From Polytrichum commune (Eukaryota > Streptophyta > Polytrichopsida > Polytrichales > Polytrichaceae), in NCBI GenBank assembly GCA_950295325.1, contig OX485807.1, positions 23,471,666-23,535,665 on the forward strand: 64,000 nucleotides of DNA, read 5' to 3'. Of the stretch, positions 11,641 to 22,900 are shown one piece after another (position 1 is the first letter of the stretch; the number at the start of each line of letters is the position of its first letter). The position numbers and the translations under genes are program-made. The notes below the pieces were generated by a model. That model did not search any database. It saw only the letters and a list, made by a program, of their open reading frames with translations, and had not been told where the DNA came from.

Positions 11641-13995
11641 GCCGAAATGACCTACTTATGAACTTAACAAAACTTGAAATCCCTAAAGTAAACTGATGAG
11701 GCATAACAACCTGATTCTTCAGGCACCTACTTCTGATGTTAAGCAAATAAGAAATGCCGAGAGTAAACTGTTGAGGCTTAACCTCCTGGTTTCTACATGG
11801 CCTACTTCTGAACTTAACAAAACTTGAAATGCCTAAAGCAAAATGATGAGGCATAAACTTCTGATGTCTAAATGGCCTACTTCTGAACTTAACAAAACTT
11901 GAAATGCCTAAAGTAAACTGGTGGGGCATAACAACCTGACTTTTCAGGCACCTAATTCTGATGTTAAGCAAACAATAATTGCCGAAAGTAAATTGTTGAG
12001 GCTTAACCTCCTGGTTTCTTAATGGCCTACTTCTGAAGATTAACATTACTTGAAATGCCTGAAGCAAACTGATGAGGCATAAACCTCTGATGTCTAAATG
12101 GCCTACTTCTGAACTTAACAAAACTTGAAATCCTAGAAGTAAAGTGATGAGGCATAAACTTCTGATGTCTTAATGGCCTACTTCTGATGTTAACCAAACA
12201 AGAAATGCCGAGAGCAAACTGATGAGGCTTAACCTCCTGGTTTCTAAATGGCCTACTTCTAAACTCAACAAAGCTTGAAATACCTAAAGCAAAATGATGA
12301 GGCATAAACTTCTGATGTCTAAATGGCCTACTTCTGAATTTAACAAAACCTGATATGCCTAATGTAAACTAATGAGGCATAACAACCTGACTTTTCAGGC
12401 ACCTACTTCTGATGTTAAGCAAACAAGAAATGCCGAGAGAAAACTGATGTGGCTTAACCTCCTAGTTTCTTAATGGCCTACTTCTGAACTTAACATAACT
12501 TGATATGCCTAAAGTAAACTGATGAGGCAAAACAACCTGACTGTTCAGGCACCTACTTCTGATGTTAAGCAAACAAGGAATGCCGAGAGCAAACTGATGA
12601 GGCTTAACCTCCTATTTTCTTAATGGCCTACTTCTGAACTTAACAAAACTTGAAAGGCCTAAAGCAAACTGATGAGGCATAACAACCTGATTTCTTAATG
12701 GCACGTACTTCTGATGTTAAGCAAACAAGATATGCCTAAAGCAAACTGATGTGGCAACACCTTCTGATGTCTCAAGCGCCTACTTCTGAACTTAAGCTAA
12801 ACATGATTTGACAAGCACATCCTCAGCCACAAAAAAAGAGGCCTCGGATCCGAGGCCTCTGCGTCCTTGGCTTCAACTTCTGAACTCAACAAAACTTCTG
12901 ATGTCATAATGGCCTATTACTGAACTTAACAAAACTTGAAATGCCTAAAGTAAACTGATGGGGCATAACAACATGATTTTCCAGGCACCTACTTCTGATG
13001 TTAAGCAAACAAGAAATGCCGAGAGCAAACTGATGAGGCTTAACCTCCTGATTTCTTTATGGCCTACTTCTGAAGATTAACATTACTTGAAATGCCTGAA
13101 GCAAACTGATGAGGCATAAACCTTTGATGTCTAAATGGCCTACTTCTGAACTTAACAAAACTTGAAATCCTAGAAGTAAAGTGATGAGGCATAAACTTCT
13201 GCTGTCTTAATGGCCTACTTCTGATGTTAACCAAACAAGAAATGCCGAGAGCAAACTGATGAGGCTTAACCTCTTGCTTTCTAAATGGCCTACTTCTGAA
13301 CTTAACAAAACTTGATATGCCTAAAGTAAACTGATGAGGCATAACAACCTGACTGTTCAGGCACCTACTTCTGATGTTAAGCAAACAAGAAATGCCGAGA
13401 GCAAACTGATGAGGCTTAACCTCCTAGTTTCTTAATGGCCTACTTCTGAAGATTAACATTACTTGAAATTCCTGAAGCAAACTGATGAGGCTTAACCTCC
13501 TGGTTTCTAAATGGCCTACTTCTGAACTTAACAAAATTTGAAATGCCAAGAGCAAACTGATGAGGCTAAACCTCTTGGTTTCTAAATGGCCTGCTTCTGA
13601 ACTTAACAAAGCTTGAAATGCCTAGAGCAAAATGATGAGGCATAAACTTCTGATGTCTAAATGGCCTACTTCTGAACTTAACAAAACCTGATATGCCTAA
13701 AGTAAACTGATGAGGCATAACAACCTGACTGTTCAGGCACCTACTTCTGATGTTAAGCAAACAAGAAATGCCGAGAGCAAACTAATGAGGCTTAACCTCC
13801 TAGTTTCTTAATGGCCTACTTCTGAACTTAACAAAACTTGAAAGGCCTAAAGCAAACTGATGAGGCATAACAACCTGATTTCTTAATGGCACGTACTTCT
13901 GATGTTAAGCAAACAAGATATGCCTAAAGCAAACTGATGTGGCAACACCTTCTGATGTCTCAAGCGCCTACTTCTGAACTTAACATTTCTTGAAA
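11641..13995 (+). repeat. Minisatellite with about 75-bp unit
   Basis: About thirty degenerate copies of a unit containing TACTTCTGAACTTAACAAAA, CTTGAAATGCC, AAAGCAAACTGATGAGGC and AACCTCCTG. The unit length is near a multiple of three, so long open frames appear on the minus strand with a repeating FVKFRSRPFRHQ-like pattern. I treat these as by-products of the repeat. One palindrome copy sits inside it near 12838-12860. Confidence 0.9.
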
Positions 13996-13999
13996 TGCC

Positions 14000-14500
14000 G
14001 TGAGCAAACTCGAAACCCTACATCTCACATACTCTATGCCGTGAGCAACCCAAGTCAACATTTCATTTAGTCTGAGATAGCAAGAACCTCACCACACTCA
14101 AAACCCTACCTCCCACATAGTCACTAAACCCAAATCAAGACAAGGCCGTGAGCAACCCAAGTCCACATTCCATGTGCTTTGAAAATCAAGAACCTCACCT
14201 CACTCCAAACCCTACCTCTCACATTCTCACTCAACCCAAATCATGGCAAGGCCGACAGCAACCCATGTCCACCTTCCATGTACTTTGAAAATCAAGAACC
14301 TCACCTCACTCCAAAGCCTACCTCTCACATTCTCACTCAACCCATTTCAAGCCAAGGCCGAGAGCAACCCATGTCCACCTTCCATGTACTTTGAAATTCA
14401 AGAACCTCCCCTCACTCAAATCGCTACTCCTCACATTCTCAGTAAACCCAAATTCAATTTGATATTCGATGTACTTTGAGAAATCAAGGAAATACAAAGG
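14000..14500 (+). repeat. Tandem array with about 110-bp unit
   Basis: Four to five copies of a unit with AGCAACCCAAGTCCA, CTTTGAAAATCAAGAACCTC and CCTACCTCTCACATTCTCAC. Copies begin near 14040, 14153, 14254 and 14360. A last palindrome, GAGGCCTCGGATCCGAGGCC, follows at about 14617, separated from this array. No gene is seen between 13,995 and 14,667. Confidence 0.8.
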
Positions 14501-14667
14501 CCGACATGTAGTTTTACCTCACCTGGTTCACTTACCCTAAACATACCAAGGCCGATAGCCGTAGTCATGTAGACTAGTCCTTTACCTTTATATCAACAGT
14601 AACCCTCGGCCAAATGGAGGCCTCGGATCCGAGGCCTCCTTCCCCCACCCTCTCATTATGCGCACTT

Positions 14668-15642
14668 CTAAACCAACATAGCATTCCCGAGAGCCCGACA
14701 CCTTACCAGGATTTGGAGTATGCCATCCACTGAAGCCCCAATATCCGCGCCGCTATCTTCCGAGCTCCCGTCCTCTGTCGGCGTTATTTGAGTGCTCCTC
14801 GTGTCACCGAGGTTGACCTGCGCTTTTCCTCTCCTGCGGCGACGCCCTCGCTTCGATGTCTCTTGTGTTCCGCCCACCTTGCTTCGCAACAATCTTGAAG
14901 CAGGGGTCACAATATCCATATTTAGGGTTTCAGTCCCTGGGCCTCCTCCTTCAGCTCTTTCGCGGCCTCCCAGTAAATTGGATTTCAGATCTTCCTCAGC
15001 CGCTTTCCTCTTCGACACCTTCATTTTTTCTCTTCTCTGAATCGTTGGCTGTCCTGACAGCGGTCCTGTCTCTTCTAACGCCTTTTCAGTTTGTTGTGCT
15101 ACCTCCACGTTGTCTTCTTCTTCGTAGCTATTTCCACTCTCTCCACTCACCCCTTCCTCCTATATTTTAGACATAACAATGTTTAGGGCAATGATGACAA
15201 ACCATAATATTTAAGATAAAGTTGTTTCACAATTCAATATTTTCCTCCATTTTAATTGTGTGCTCAGACAACTGAATATATGGAGCACCCGAATATTACG
15301 TACAACACTTGTAGAGTTCGTCTCCTCGCGTGAGTCCTCTTGGATGCTGTCATTTCCCAACTCTTCTACTTCTGCCATTGTCTGTGCTTTACTTCCGTCC
15401 GCCTTCTCTACAATCGGTGATAAAAGGAAAGGCCGTATCTCACAGTCTAGCCTCCACGAAGATTTAGGATGCCTTAAATCCTTGGGCGTTCCACGGTCCT
15501 TGATTGGCGCATTCGTTGACTGTGTCTTTTGTGTCCTCACTGTCTTCCTCTTCTTGTCTGTGTAATGTGTAGACGATCGCCTCCTCTTCTTCTTCTTTGA
15601 TGGTTCCGTTGTCGGAGGTTGTGAATTGCCTATTTCCTTCAT
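14668..15642 (-). CDS. Basic, probably nuclear protein of unknown function
   Basis: Two exons, 15642-15304 and 15159-14668, joined by a GTACGT donor and an ATATAG acceptor, give about 276 residues in one frame. The ATG at 15642 is the first in frame. The N-terminus has KKKKRRRSS, a strong nuclear localisation type signal. The middle is acidic (YEEEDNVEVAQQ), and the C-terminal half has KRGRRRRRGK, similar to but not a canonical AT-hook. I recognise no enzyme domain. It is transcribed away from the transposase, and their starts are about 200 bases apart. The pairing recalls the accessory second gene of some Mutator elements, but there is no visible sequence match to mudrB. Function unknown. 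Confidence 0.5.
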
Positions 15643-15841
15643 GTGTTCAGGCCTCCAGCAATTCAGACCCAATCGCTATATTTCCTTTCCACAACCTCAC
15701 CACATCAAACTCGCACATTGGAAAGTGAGTGAGCTTGCATTCTTCTCAATTTATAATTCATGTTTAGGGTTTTCATCTTTCTGACAGACGTTCCGTGTTT
15801 CCCATTTTTGGCATCATTCATCTGTTCACTATATATCTCTA
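15643..15841. promoter_or_regulatory. Shared intergenic region between divergent basic-protein and transposase genes
   Basis: About 200 bases separate the two start codons. A TATA-like CACTATATATCT lies just before the transposase ATG at 15842, too close to be a normal TATA box for that ATG. The transposase frame is also open upstream to 15760, so transcription may start further left. A bidirectional promoter is inferred from layout only. Confidence 0.35.
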
Positions 15842-16876
15842 TGGCTTCCTCGTCTTCTGTGCCTTGTTTGTCAGAGATGGCGGAGCTCCGTGCCAATGGC
15901 TTTGGAGTGCCCATCCTCTTTCCTATAGATGCAGACGGATTTGCACATGTCTCTTCCCTCCACCTTAGCATCAGGTTCTCCTTGCATGATGGTTCAATCT
16001 GGGTCGAACGCGAAATTTATGATCCCCTTACCTCTTTGTTGTCCTTGACCATGCGTGAGAATCGCATTCTTGCCGACAACGGATCATTTGTGTGGAAACT
16101 TCCCGCAGGTAATTACATAGTCTACGGACTCCCTGAATCTCAGCCACACGTTTCCACCGAGATCCGTACCCCTCCTTATTCTTCCGCTTCCACGTTCAAC
16201 ACCCCTCCCGCCGTTCGTGTGAAGATTGAACCTGGTATTCATACTGTCATACATCTTTCTGATTCATCTGATAGTGATGAGCCCGTTCATTCCACTCCTA
16301 ATATCGTGCCATCTTCATCCTCCTTCGGTCCCCCCTCCTTGTCCCCCCCCCTGTGCACCTTGATCCTATGTGTCATCTTCCCCCATCCCCTACCAAACAC
16401 ACCCCTTCCATTCTTCAATGTCTTCGTTCTCTTGCTTCCATGCCCGGTAAGAAAAACATCCTTAAGAAGCTAGATTATGACACCTTGCGAACTGAAGAGG
16501 TGAATTTTCTCCCCCCTCGATTTGATGGTGATCTTATGTTTGTCCTTCCCCCAGTCGGTGTCTCTTCCTCTCATAAGAAGGCCCAATCTATGGACGGCAT
16601 GGACAAACGCTATGACGGCCATGTTTGGACTAAGACCCAGACCACCAATATCACCAATGACATGGACCTTGCTTTTCGCTCCTCCATTTGTGTTGGCCAC
16701 CTCCAGTGCCAAAATCCTCAGTGCGATTACCTACAACGTGCTCATCAGACTTCCCTGGTCAATGATACTGATTTCGACGGATTCACCAAGGAGCCATTCC
16801 CCGTTGGTGGACCCTTGCCTTTGGGATCCACTCTAGTGTGCCGGATATGTAAGAACCCTCCCAAATGCATTGCACC

Positions 16877-16881
16877 ATGTC
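16877..16881 (+). other. Target site duplication of the full Ty3 element (ATGTC)
   Basis: ATGTC precedes the left LTR and recurs at 24968-24972 after the right LTR. It is a perfect 5-base duplication, as expected for LTR retrotransposon integration. Confidence 0.93.
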
Positions 16882-17857
16882 TGTCGCAACCCTTGCTAGC
16901 CCCCCTTGACAATCTTGCCAATTTTCAATTCTAGCAAAGGTTACGAGCGCTAACCATTCGCATTCCGCCATGCTAATGGTTAGCTCCTCCTACCCCGGAC
17001 CTTATAGTTCATAGGAGGGAACCAACCCTCCTACTTTGCTTTCGGGACTCACCCCTTAACCGGTAACTCATTTCTTGGATGTGGACTTCCATCCATGGAA
17101 GTCCAATCCTATGTTGATCATCGCGTTGCCGGAGCAACACTACAACAACCCGAACCATACTAGGCAACTATGGCCTCACATTGGGCCAATGCCCATGGAG
17201 GCCGTGCCGTTCAGCCTCGGGTGGGTGAGGCCACACCACCTCACCCATATAAGCCTCTAGGACTTCACGCGGGGCCCCTACCCCACCGTCAACCAACCTC
17301 TTGTCTCTCTACCAAGAGTTGGGGCCAAGTGGACATTTTCCCTTAGCTGCTGGGCCTAGAACCCCCCCCAGCAGCTTCAGACCATCATAACTTCCTTGTA
17401 TGATGTCTGATCATAACAACCAACCACTCCATCTTCATCTACGCTTCACGTAGATGCCGATGGACTCCTCACTTGCCCCATTCGGGCAAGTCTTGAGGAA
17501 GTTATGCCTGTTTGAACCTTGGCAGTCCCGGGAATCACTCCCAGGCACTGCTGTACCAGGGCGCTGTCCCGGGACAGCGCCCCACTCAAATGGCCATAAC
17601 TCCTAGCTCACACCTCCGATTGAGGTGATCTTGAGCATTCTAGAATCACCACGCCATGAGCTACGCATAGCTCATGGCCTCACCCTCATGCCTCCTAGTC
17701 TTTGTGGGTGGGAGGCGTTCCCAACGCCCGGGGCCCTCACCCACACTAGGATCACTTGGGCCCTCTCACCAATGGCGCCACAAGTCCCGGGTGTCACTCC
17801 AGGGTCCCCCTTGTGCCCATGGTGTTTCGGGCACTCCTCATGGAGAGGTGCGCGACA
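16882..17857 (-). repeat. 3' LTR of the Ty3 element
   Basis: 976 bases, TGTCGCAACCC…GCGCGACA on the plus strand, with TG..CA ends. It is the 3' LTR because the element reads on the minus strand. It contains several inner hairpins, such as GGCGCTGTCCCGGGACAGCG near 17570. Confidence 0.93.
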
Positions 17858-19138
17858 CTCACCCCCACCAAACGGAGTCGATGCCCTCATCGACTATACT
17901 CGTAGTCGGCACACCAATTCTCAAGTTGCCATCCTCTATGGTGCGGCATTGTGTTTACCTTAGGGCGCGACCCCCACAATGCATCTTCAAATTTGGCATA
18001 GTCCCAAAGGTGTCGTTCCTAGGTGGTCCGTTAGCGACCTTGGATCTCTCATCCAAGGACCTAACCTATACTAGACCCACCTACTTTGGGACTCACTTGG
18101 GTTGCCCCTCCTTTGGGGCCTCCCCCGTTAGGCTCCACTAGCCTAACGTGACACATCTAGGCGAGACCTCAACGCTTCCACTAAGTTGTCTCGGTTGCAA
18201 CTCCGAGATGGCTTTCCTTTGTTAAGCCACGCCTCGATCGCACGGGGGTGATGCCAAGTCCCGCCCGACTCGGTTCCCACTTTGCTCTTTCGAGACATGG
18301 GTTCATGACTCCCATGCGCCAACTCTCGTTAGCTCGCGGGTAGCACTTTTATGAGCACGCGCCATCACCTTGTCCCCGCCCGGACAAGCCCACAACTAAG
18401 AAGTTTCTTGGTTTTATCCAAGGTCCCTCCAAGCCATGGCCCCCAATTACTCGGCTTACCCAACCTAGTTTGGCATATCTATTCCCCCTCTTCCATTAAC
18501 CAAGCACAAGTACAAGACTAGGACCTCATCTCATACTTTTCTCTTTGCATCACTAAAGTTTGGACTTTATTCCCTCAAGCCAAAGAACAAGTTCATGTTG
18601 TGGAGTAATTACCCTCGAAGCTAAGTGTGCAACTAGCGTCTCTCCCCCACTAAAGGAGATTGATGTCCTCATCAATGCCTACGCTTCATTTTATTGGAAT
18701 CCTTAGCCTTAGTTTCTTCAAAGTGCTTCACCAATTCATTGGTGTTGACCATGTCTCTTGCCGCCACCCAAGCGGTTTCTTTCTCATGGTATCCTCACCA
18801 TTTCACCAAGTACTCGTTTGTACATTTTCTTTCATTTTCACTTGGGCTTCCTACACTTGAGGATGCCCTCCTACCTCATGTTCCAAATGACCTCCACAAG
18901 GTCGGGACGTGGCCTAATCACTTGCTTGTGTTCGGGCCACAAGGTGTCGTCCTAAAATGACTTTCGTAATGAGACATGAAATGTCGGATGCACTTTGATC
19001 TCGGGAGGTAATTCCAACTTATAGATGTCCTAGAACACTTGTTCCACAATGGGAAACGGAGTTCCAATTTTGGACATGAACTTTTGGAGTAAGGCCTTTG
19101 GGCAAGGTGAAGTTGTCCACATTCAACAACACCTTATT
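17858..19138 (-). pseudogene. Ty3 element: integrase C-terminal and 3' leader remnants
   Basis: On the minus strand from 19138, VLLNVDNFTLPKGL resembles the start of the integrase C-terminal region that leads to a chromodomain in plant Ty3 elements. It continues in other frames with PPEIKVHPTFHVS-like text, so it is frameshifted. The rest, to 17858, is non-coding. The region is contiguous with the integrase at 20112 once the solo LTR is removed. Confidence 0.6.
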
Positions 19139-20111
19139 TGTCGCGCACCTCTCCATGAGGAGTGCCCGAAACACCATGGGCACAAGGGGGACCCCGGAGT
19201 GACACCCGGGACTTGTGGCGCCGTTGGTGAGAGGGCCCAAGTGATCCTAGTGTGGGTGAGGGCCCCGGGCGTTGGGAACGCCTCCCACCCACGAAGACTA
19301 GGAGGCACAAGGGTAAGGCCATGAGCTATGCGTAGCTCATGGCGTGGTGATTCTAGAAAGCTCAAGAACACCTCAATCGGAGGTGTGAGCTAGGAGTTAT
19401 GGCCATTTGAGTGGGGCGCTGTCCCGGGACAGCGCCCTGGTACAGCAGTGCCTGGGAGTGATTCCCGGGACTGCCAAGGTTCAAACAGGCATAACGTCCT
19501 CAATACTTGTCCGAATGGGGCAAGTGAGGAGTCCAGCGGCATCTACGTGAAGCGTAGATGAAGATGGAGTGGTTGGTTGTTATGATCAGACATCATACAA
19601 GGAAGTTATGATGGTCTGAAGCTGCTAGGGAGTTCTAGGCCCAGCAGCTAAAGGAAAATGTCCACTTGGCCCCAACTCTTGGTAGAGAGACAAGAGGTTG
19701 GTTGACGGTGGGGTAGGGGCCCCGCGTGAAGTCCTAGAGGCTTATATGGGTGAGGTGGTGTGGCCTCACCCACCCGAGGCCGAACGGCAAGGCCTCCATG
19801 GGCTTTGGCCTATTGTGAGGCCATAGTTGCCTAGTATGCTTCGGGTTGTTGTAGTGTTGCTCCGGCAACGCGATGATCAACATAGGATTGGACTTCCATG
19901 GATGGAAGTCCACATTGGGGAAATGGGTTACCGATTAAGGGGTGAGTCCCGAAAGCAAAGTAGGAGGGTTGGTTCCCTCCTATGAACTATTGGTCCGGGG
20001 TAAGAGGAGCTATCCATTAGCATGGCGGAATGCGAAGGGTTAGCGACTCGTAACCTTTGCTAGAATTGAAAATTGGCAAGATTATTAAGGGACCTAGCAA
20101 GGGTTGCGACA
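19139..20111 (+). mobile_element. Solo LTR nested inside the Ty3 element
   Basis: A 973-base copy of the same LTR family (TGTCGCGCACC…GGGTTGCGACA), in the opposite orientation to the host element. A perfect target duplication TTATT lies at 19134-19138 and 20112-20116. It results from insertion of a full element followed by recombination between its LTRs. It carries more differences from the host LTRs than they do from each other. Confidence 0.93.
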
Positions 20112-21070
20112 TTATTGGCCCACCTCATACTCCACTTCGCGTCTTCCGGCATTGATTTGCACTCCGTAGCACCTTCGGGCTTTCTCCACCAACAACTTGG
20201 TCATCTCCAAGACTTGTTTACCATCCTTGGCCAAGTCCTCACCATCTTGGTTGAACTCTAGTGTTGAATGTGCCCCCTCGAGAGCTAGGTTAATAGGTTG
20301 GAGCGCATCCACTCCATAAGCCACCACGAAAGACCACCCCTTGGTAGCCAAGTGCGTGGCTACATTGCAATTACACTCCGCTCGACCCACATAGTCCGCC
20401 CAATCTCCTTGGTCCGCCCCCACCAAGTTCCTCAAGTATTGCTTCAAGACTCCATTCACACGCTCCGTTTTCTCATCCATTTGGGAATGCAAGGCCGTGC
20501 TAAACCTTAGTTTCATTCCGACCTCCTTAGAGAAATGCATTGAAAATGCACTTGTGAACTTTGAATCTTGATCCCACACAATCACTCTTGGCAACCCGTG
20601 GTGCCTCAACCATCCTTTGAGAAAAGGCTATGCGGTCTCCAACGCAATGGCGGTTCCTACAATCGGCACCATGTGTGCCCACTTGGCAAACCGCTCTACC
20701 ATCAACAAGATGGCATCATACCCATGTGACTCCGGCAAACTTGTGATCAAGTCCATGCACATACTATGCCATGACGCCGACGGGATAGGCAACGGTTGCA
20801 AGAAACCGCCTTGCTTTTGGTAAGAGGCTCGGTTCACTTGGCACTTTATTCACGCCTTCACAAAGTGGGTTATATCCTCCTTTATGCACCCCCAATGGTA
20901 CCTCTTTGACACCATTCTATGGCGGTTGTTTCTTTCTCCTTTATGGCCGGCAATAGGACTATCATATTCCTCTCCTTCAAAACCGATAGCCTCAACTTGC
21001 CTTGTGGCACATACACCCAACTTTGCTTGCACTTGAACAATCCGTCCACCAACTTAACCTCTTTGAGCAC
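20112..21070 (-). pseudogene. Ty3 integrase core remnant
   Basis: In two or three frames on the minus strand are an H..H..C..C-like zinc finger region (HKGERNN.., FVKACIKCQ) and GGFLQPLPIPSASWHSMC, followed by DLITSLPESHGYDAILL with the first catalytic Asp. HHGLPRVIVWDQDSKFTSAF gives the second Asp, and DEKTERVNGVLKQYLRN gives the Glu. A stop and a frame change near 20,610-20,640 break it, and the solo LTR cuts its C-terminus. The class is clear but the protein is not functional. Confidence 0.8.
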
Positions 21071-21469
21071 CTTGCTCTTGCGAAGCTCACCTAAAAGCTT
21101 TTGTGCTTTGGGGTAGTTAATTTACCCCTCCCGTATCTTGCATTACAAGTTTCCTTCGCCGGCACACATTAGCCACAAGGTTTGGATGGTTCTCATTGCT
21201 TGGAACTCTTCCGGTCTACTTCGCGCATCCGGCACCACATTTCCACGGTCCGGTTTGTGGATCAAATCCACGTTCAGAAGCGCCAAACTATCATGCCACC
21301 GCAATGACTTGGCGCTCACTTGCGCTTGAATGTCAAAATTCTTTTAGGACACATTGTCCATATAGACCTTTGCTTTGTGCGACCCCAAATAGTGTCGCCA
21401 CATCTTCAAGTAATGCACTACGGCAAAGAAGTTGTTTGGCATGAGTTGGTTGTCTTCTTTGACAACCAT

Positions 21470-22170
21470 CGAGCTTCATGCTCCCATATGCAATGGCCAT
21501 CCATCTTAAATCAACAATCCGCCATTGGCAAAGTCATTCAACCCCGTATGCACCTCAAAAGGTTTGTCAAGCTCCGCGAACTTGAGCACGGACGTCTAAG
21601 AGAACTTGCTCTCAAGCTCCCCAAAGACTTGGTGGCAAGGCTCCTCCCACTCTTGGGATAGCCAATTCTTCTACAAGTCGGATAAGGTCGGATAACCATC
21701 AAGCTTAACGCTCTCATATGCAATGGCCATCCATCTTACGTTAACCATCCGCCAATGGCCATCCATCTTACGTTAACCATCCGCCAATGGCAAAGTCACT
21801 CGCCCCCCCCCGTATGCACCTCAAAAGGTTTGTCAAGCTCCGCGAACTTGAACACGGATGGCAAAGACAACTTTATATTAAGCTCCCCAAAGACTTGGGG
21901 ACAAGGCTCATCCCACTCTTGGGATAGCCCTTTCTTTCACAAATCGCACTAGGTTCGACAACCATTAAGCTTAATGCTCCCATATGCAATGGGCATCCAT
22001 CTCGGATCAACATCCGCCAATGGTAAAATTACTCGCCCCCATATGCACCTCAAAAGGTTTGTTAAAATCCGCGAACTTAAGCACGGGCGGCGAAGAGAAC
22101 TTGTTTTTGAGCCCCCCAAAGGCTTGGTGACAAAGCTCATCCCACTCTTGGGATAGCCATTTTCCTCAAT
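21470..22170 (-). repeat. Triplicated segment of about 250 bp in the RT/RNase H region of the Ty3 element
   Basis: Three copies of a segment containing CATATGCAATGG, CATCCATCTT, ATGCACCTCAAAAGG, CTCCGCGAACTT and CCACTCTTGGGATAGCC begin near 21470, 21715 and 21970. They replace the normal reverse transcriptase and RNase H coding order, so this part of pol was rearranged before the element last moved. Confidence 0.75.
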
Positions 22171-22302
22171 AAGTTGAATAAGGTCCTAGGAACCTTAGAA
22201 AACTCTCGAATGAAGTTGTGGTACTAATTGGCTAGGCCAACAAATGACCTAAGCCCTTTTGAATGAAGGGCCAATTCTCCTTTTGGATTGCCTTGACATT
22301 CT

Positions 22303-22900
22303 TCATGTTCGTCCACCAACTTCCTTTGTCACCACATACCTCAAGAACTCAATCTCTCGTTGAGCAAAGTTATTTTTCACTCCTTGGCGGCAATTTTTTT
22401 TGGGCAACACATTGATGAATACATCCTTGTATCTCACCAACATCACACCAATGTTGTTTGGGGGAGGCCCATCTTTCCTAGCCTCCCCATACGTTCCTTG
22501 GAGTTGCTCCAATTAAACCACGACCATTATGCTTTCTATTTTTCATTTGGTCCATTAAGACCAAATTCAACTTAGATCCTCCTACCATAGGAGTCATTGT
22601 CAATTTGAACTTCAATTCTTTGCCATTATGACACATCATAATGCACTGCAAGCACACCGGCTTGCACCTCACATCTATCATGTGAGTTTCAAAGAAGGCG
22701 GCCTTCACAATGATACGCATTTCATCTATTTCACTTGGTGTGAAATTTTGACAAAAATCCAATGTCCCACATTGAAAGGTTACATGCATCGCGGCCTCCT
22801 TTGTCTCATGCGGTTTGCCCTTTCCAAACCGCACCTTGGTGGGCTTGCCCGCTCTTCCAATCGGCAAGCCCCAACTCCCTTATGAGTTTTGGGCTCAAGA
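22303..22900 (-). pseudogene. Ty3 protease-like and reverse transcriptase fragments
   Basis: Minus-strand text includes an aspartic-protease-side segment (MVGGSKLNLVLMDQMK). This is followed by YKDVFINVLPKK, the usual N-terminal edge of Ty3 reverse transcriptase, and REIEFLRYVVTKEVGGRT, which belongs to its C-terminal edge. The catalytic palm between them, including the YxDD box, is absent, so RT was deleted. Confidence 0.6.

Noticed and set aside
10545-13760. Several minus-strand ORFs of 60 to 195 codons within the tandem arrays
   Set aside because: Their peptides simply repeat the DNA unit and change frame with unit length; no start context or domain supports them.
10200-14000. Regular repeats with spacers resembling a CRISPR array
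   Set aside because: Units are directly adjacent or degenerate, repeats are long and variable, and the genome is a eukaryote.
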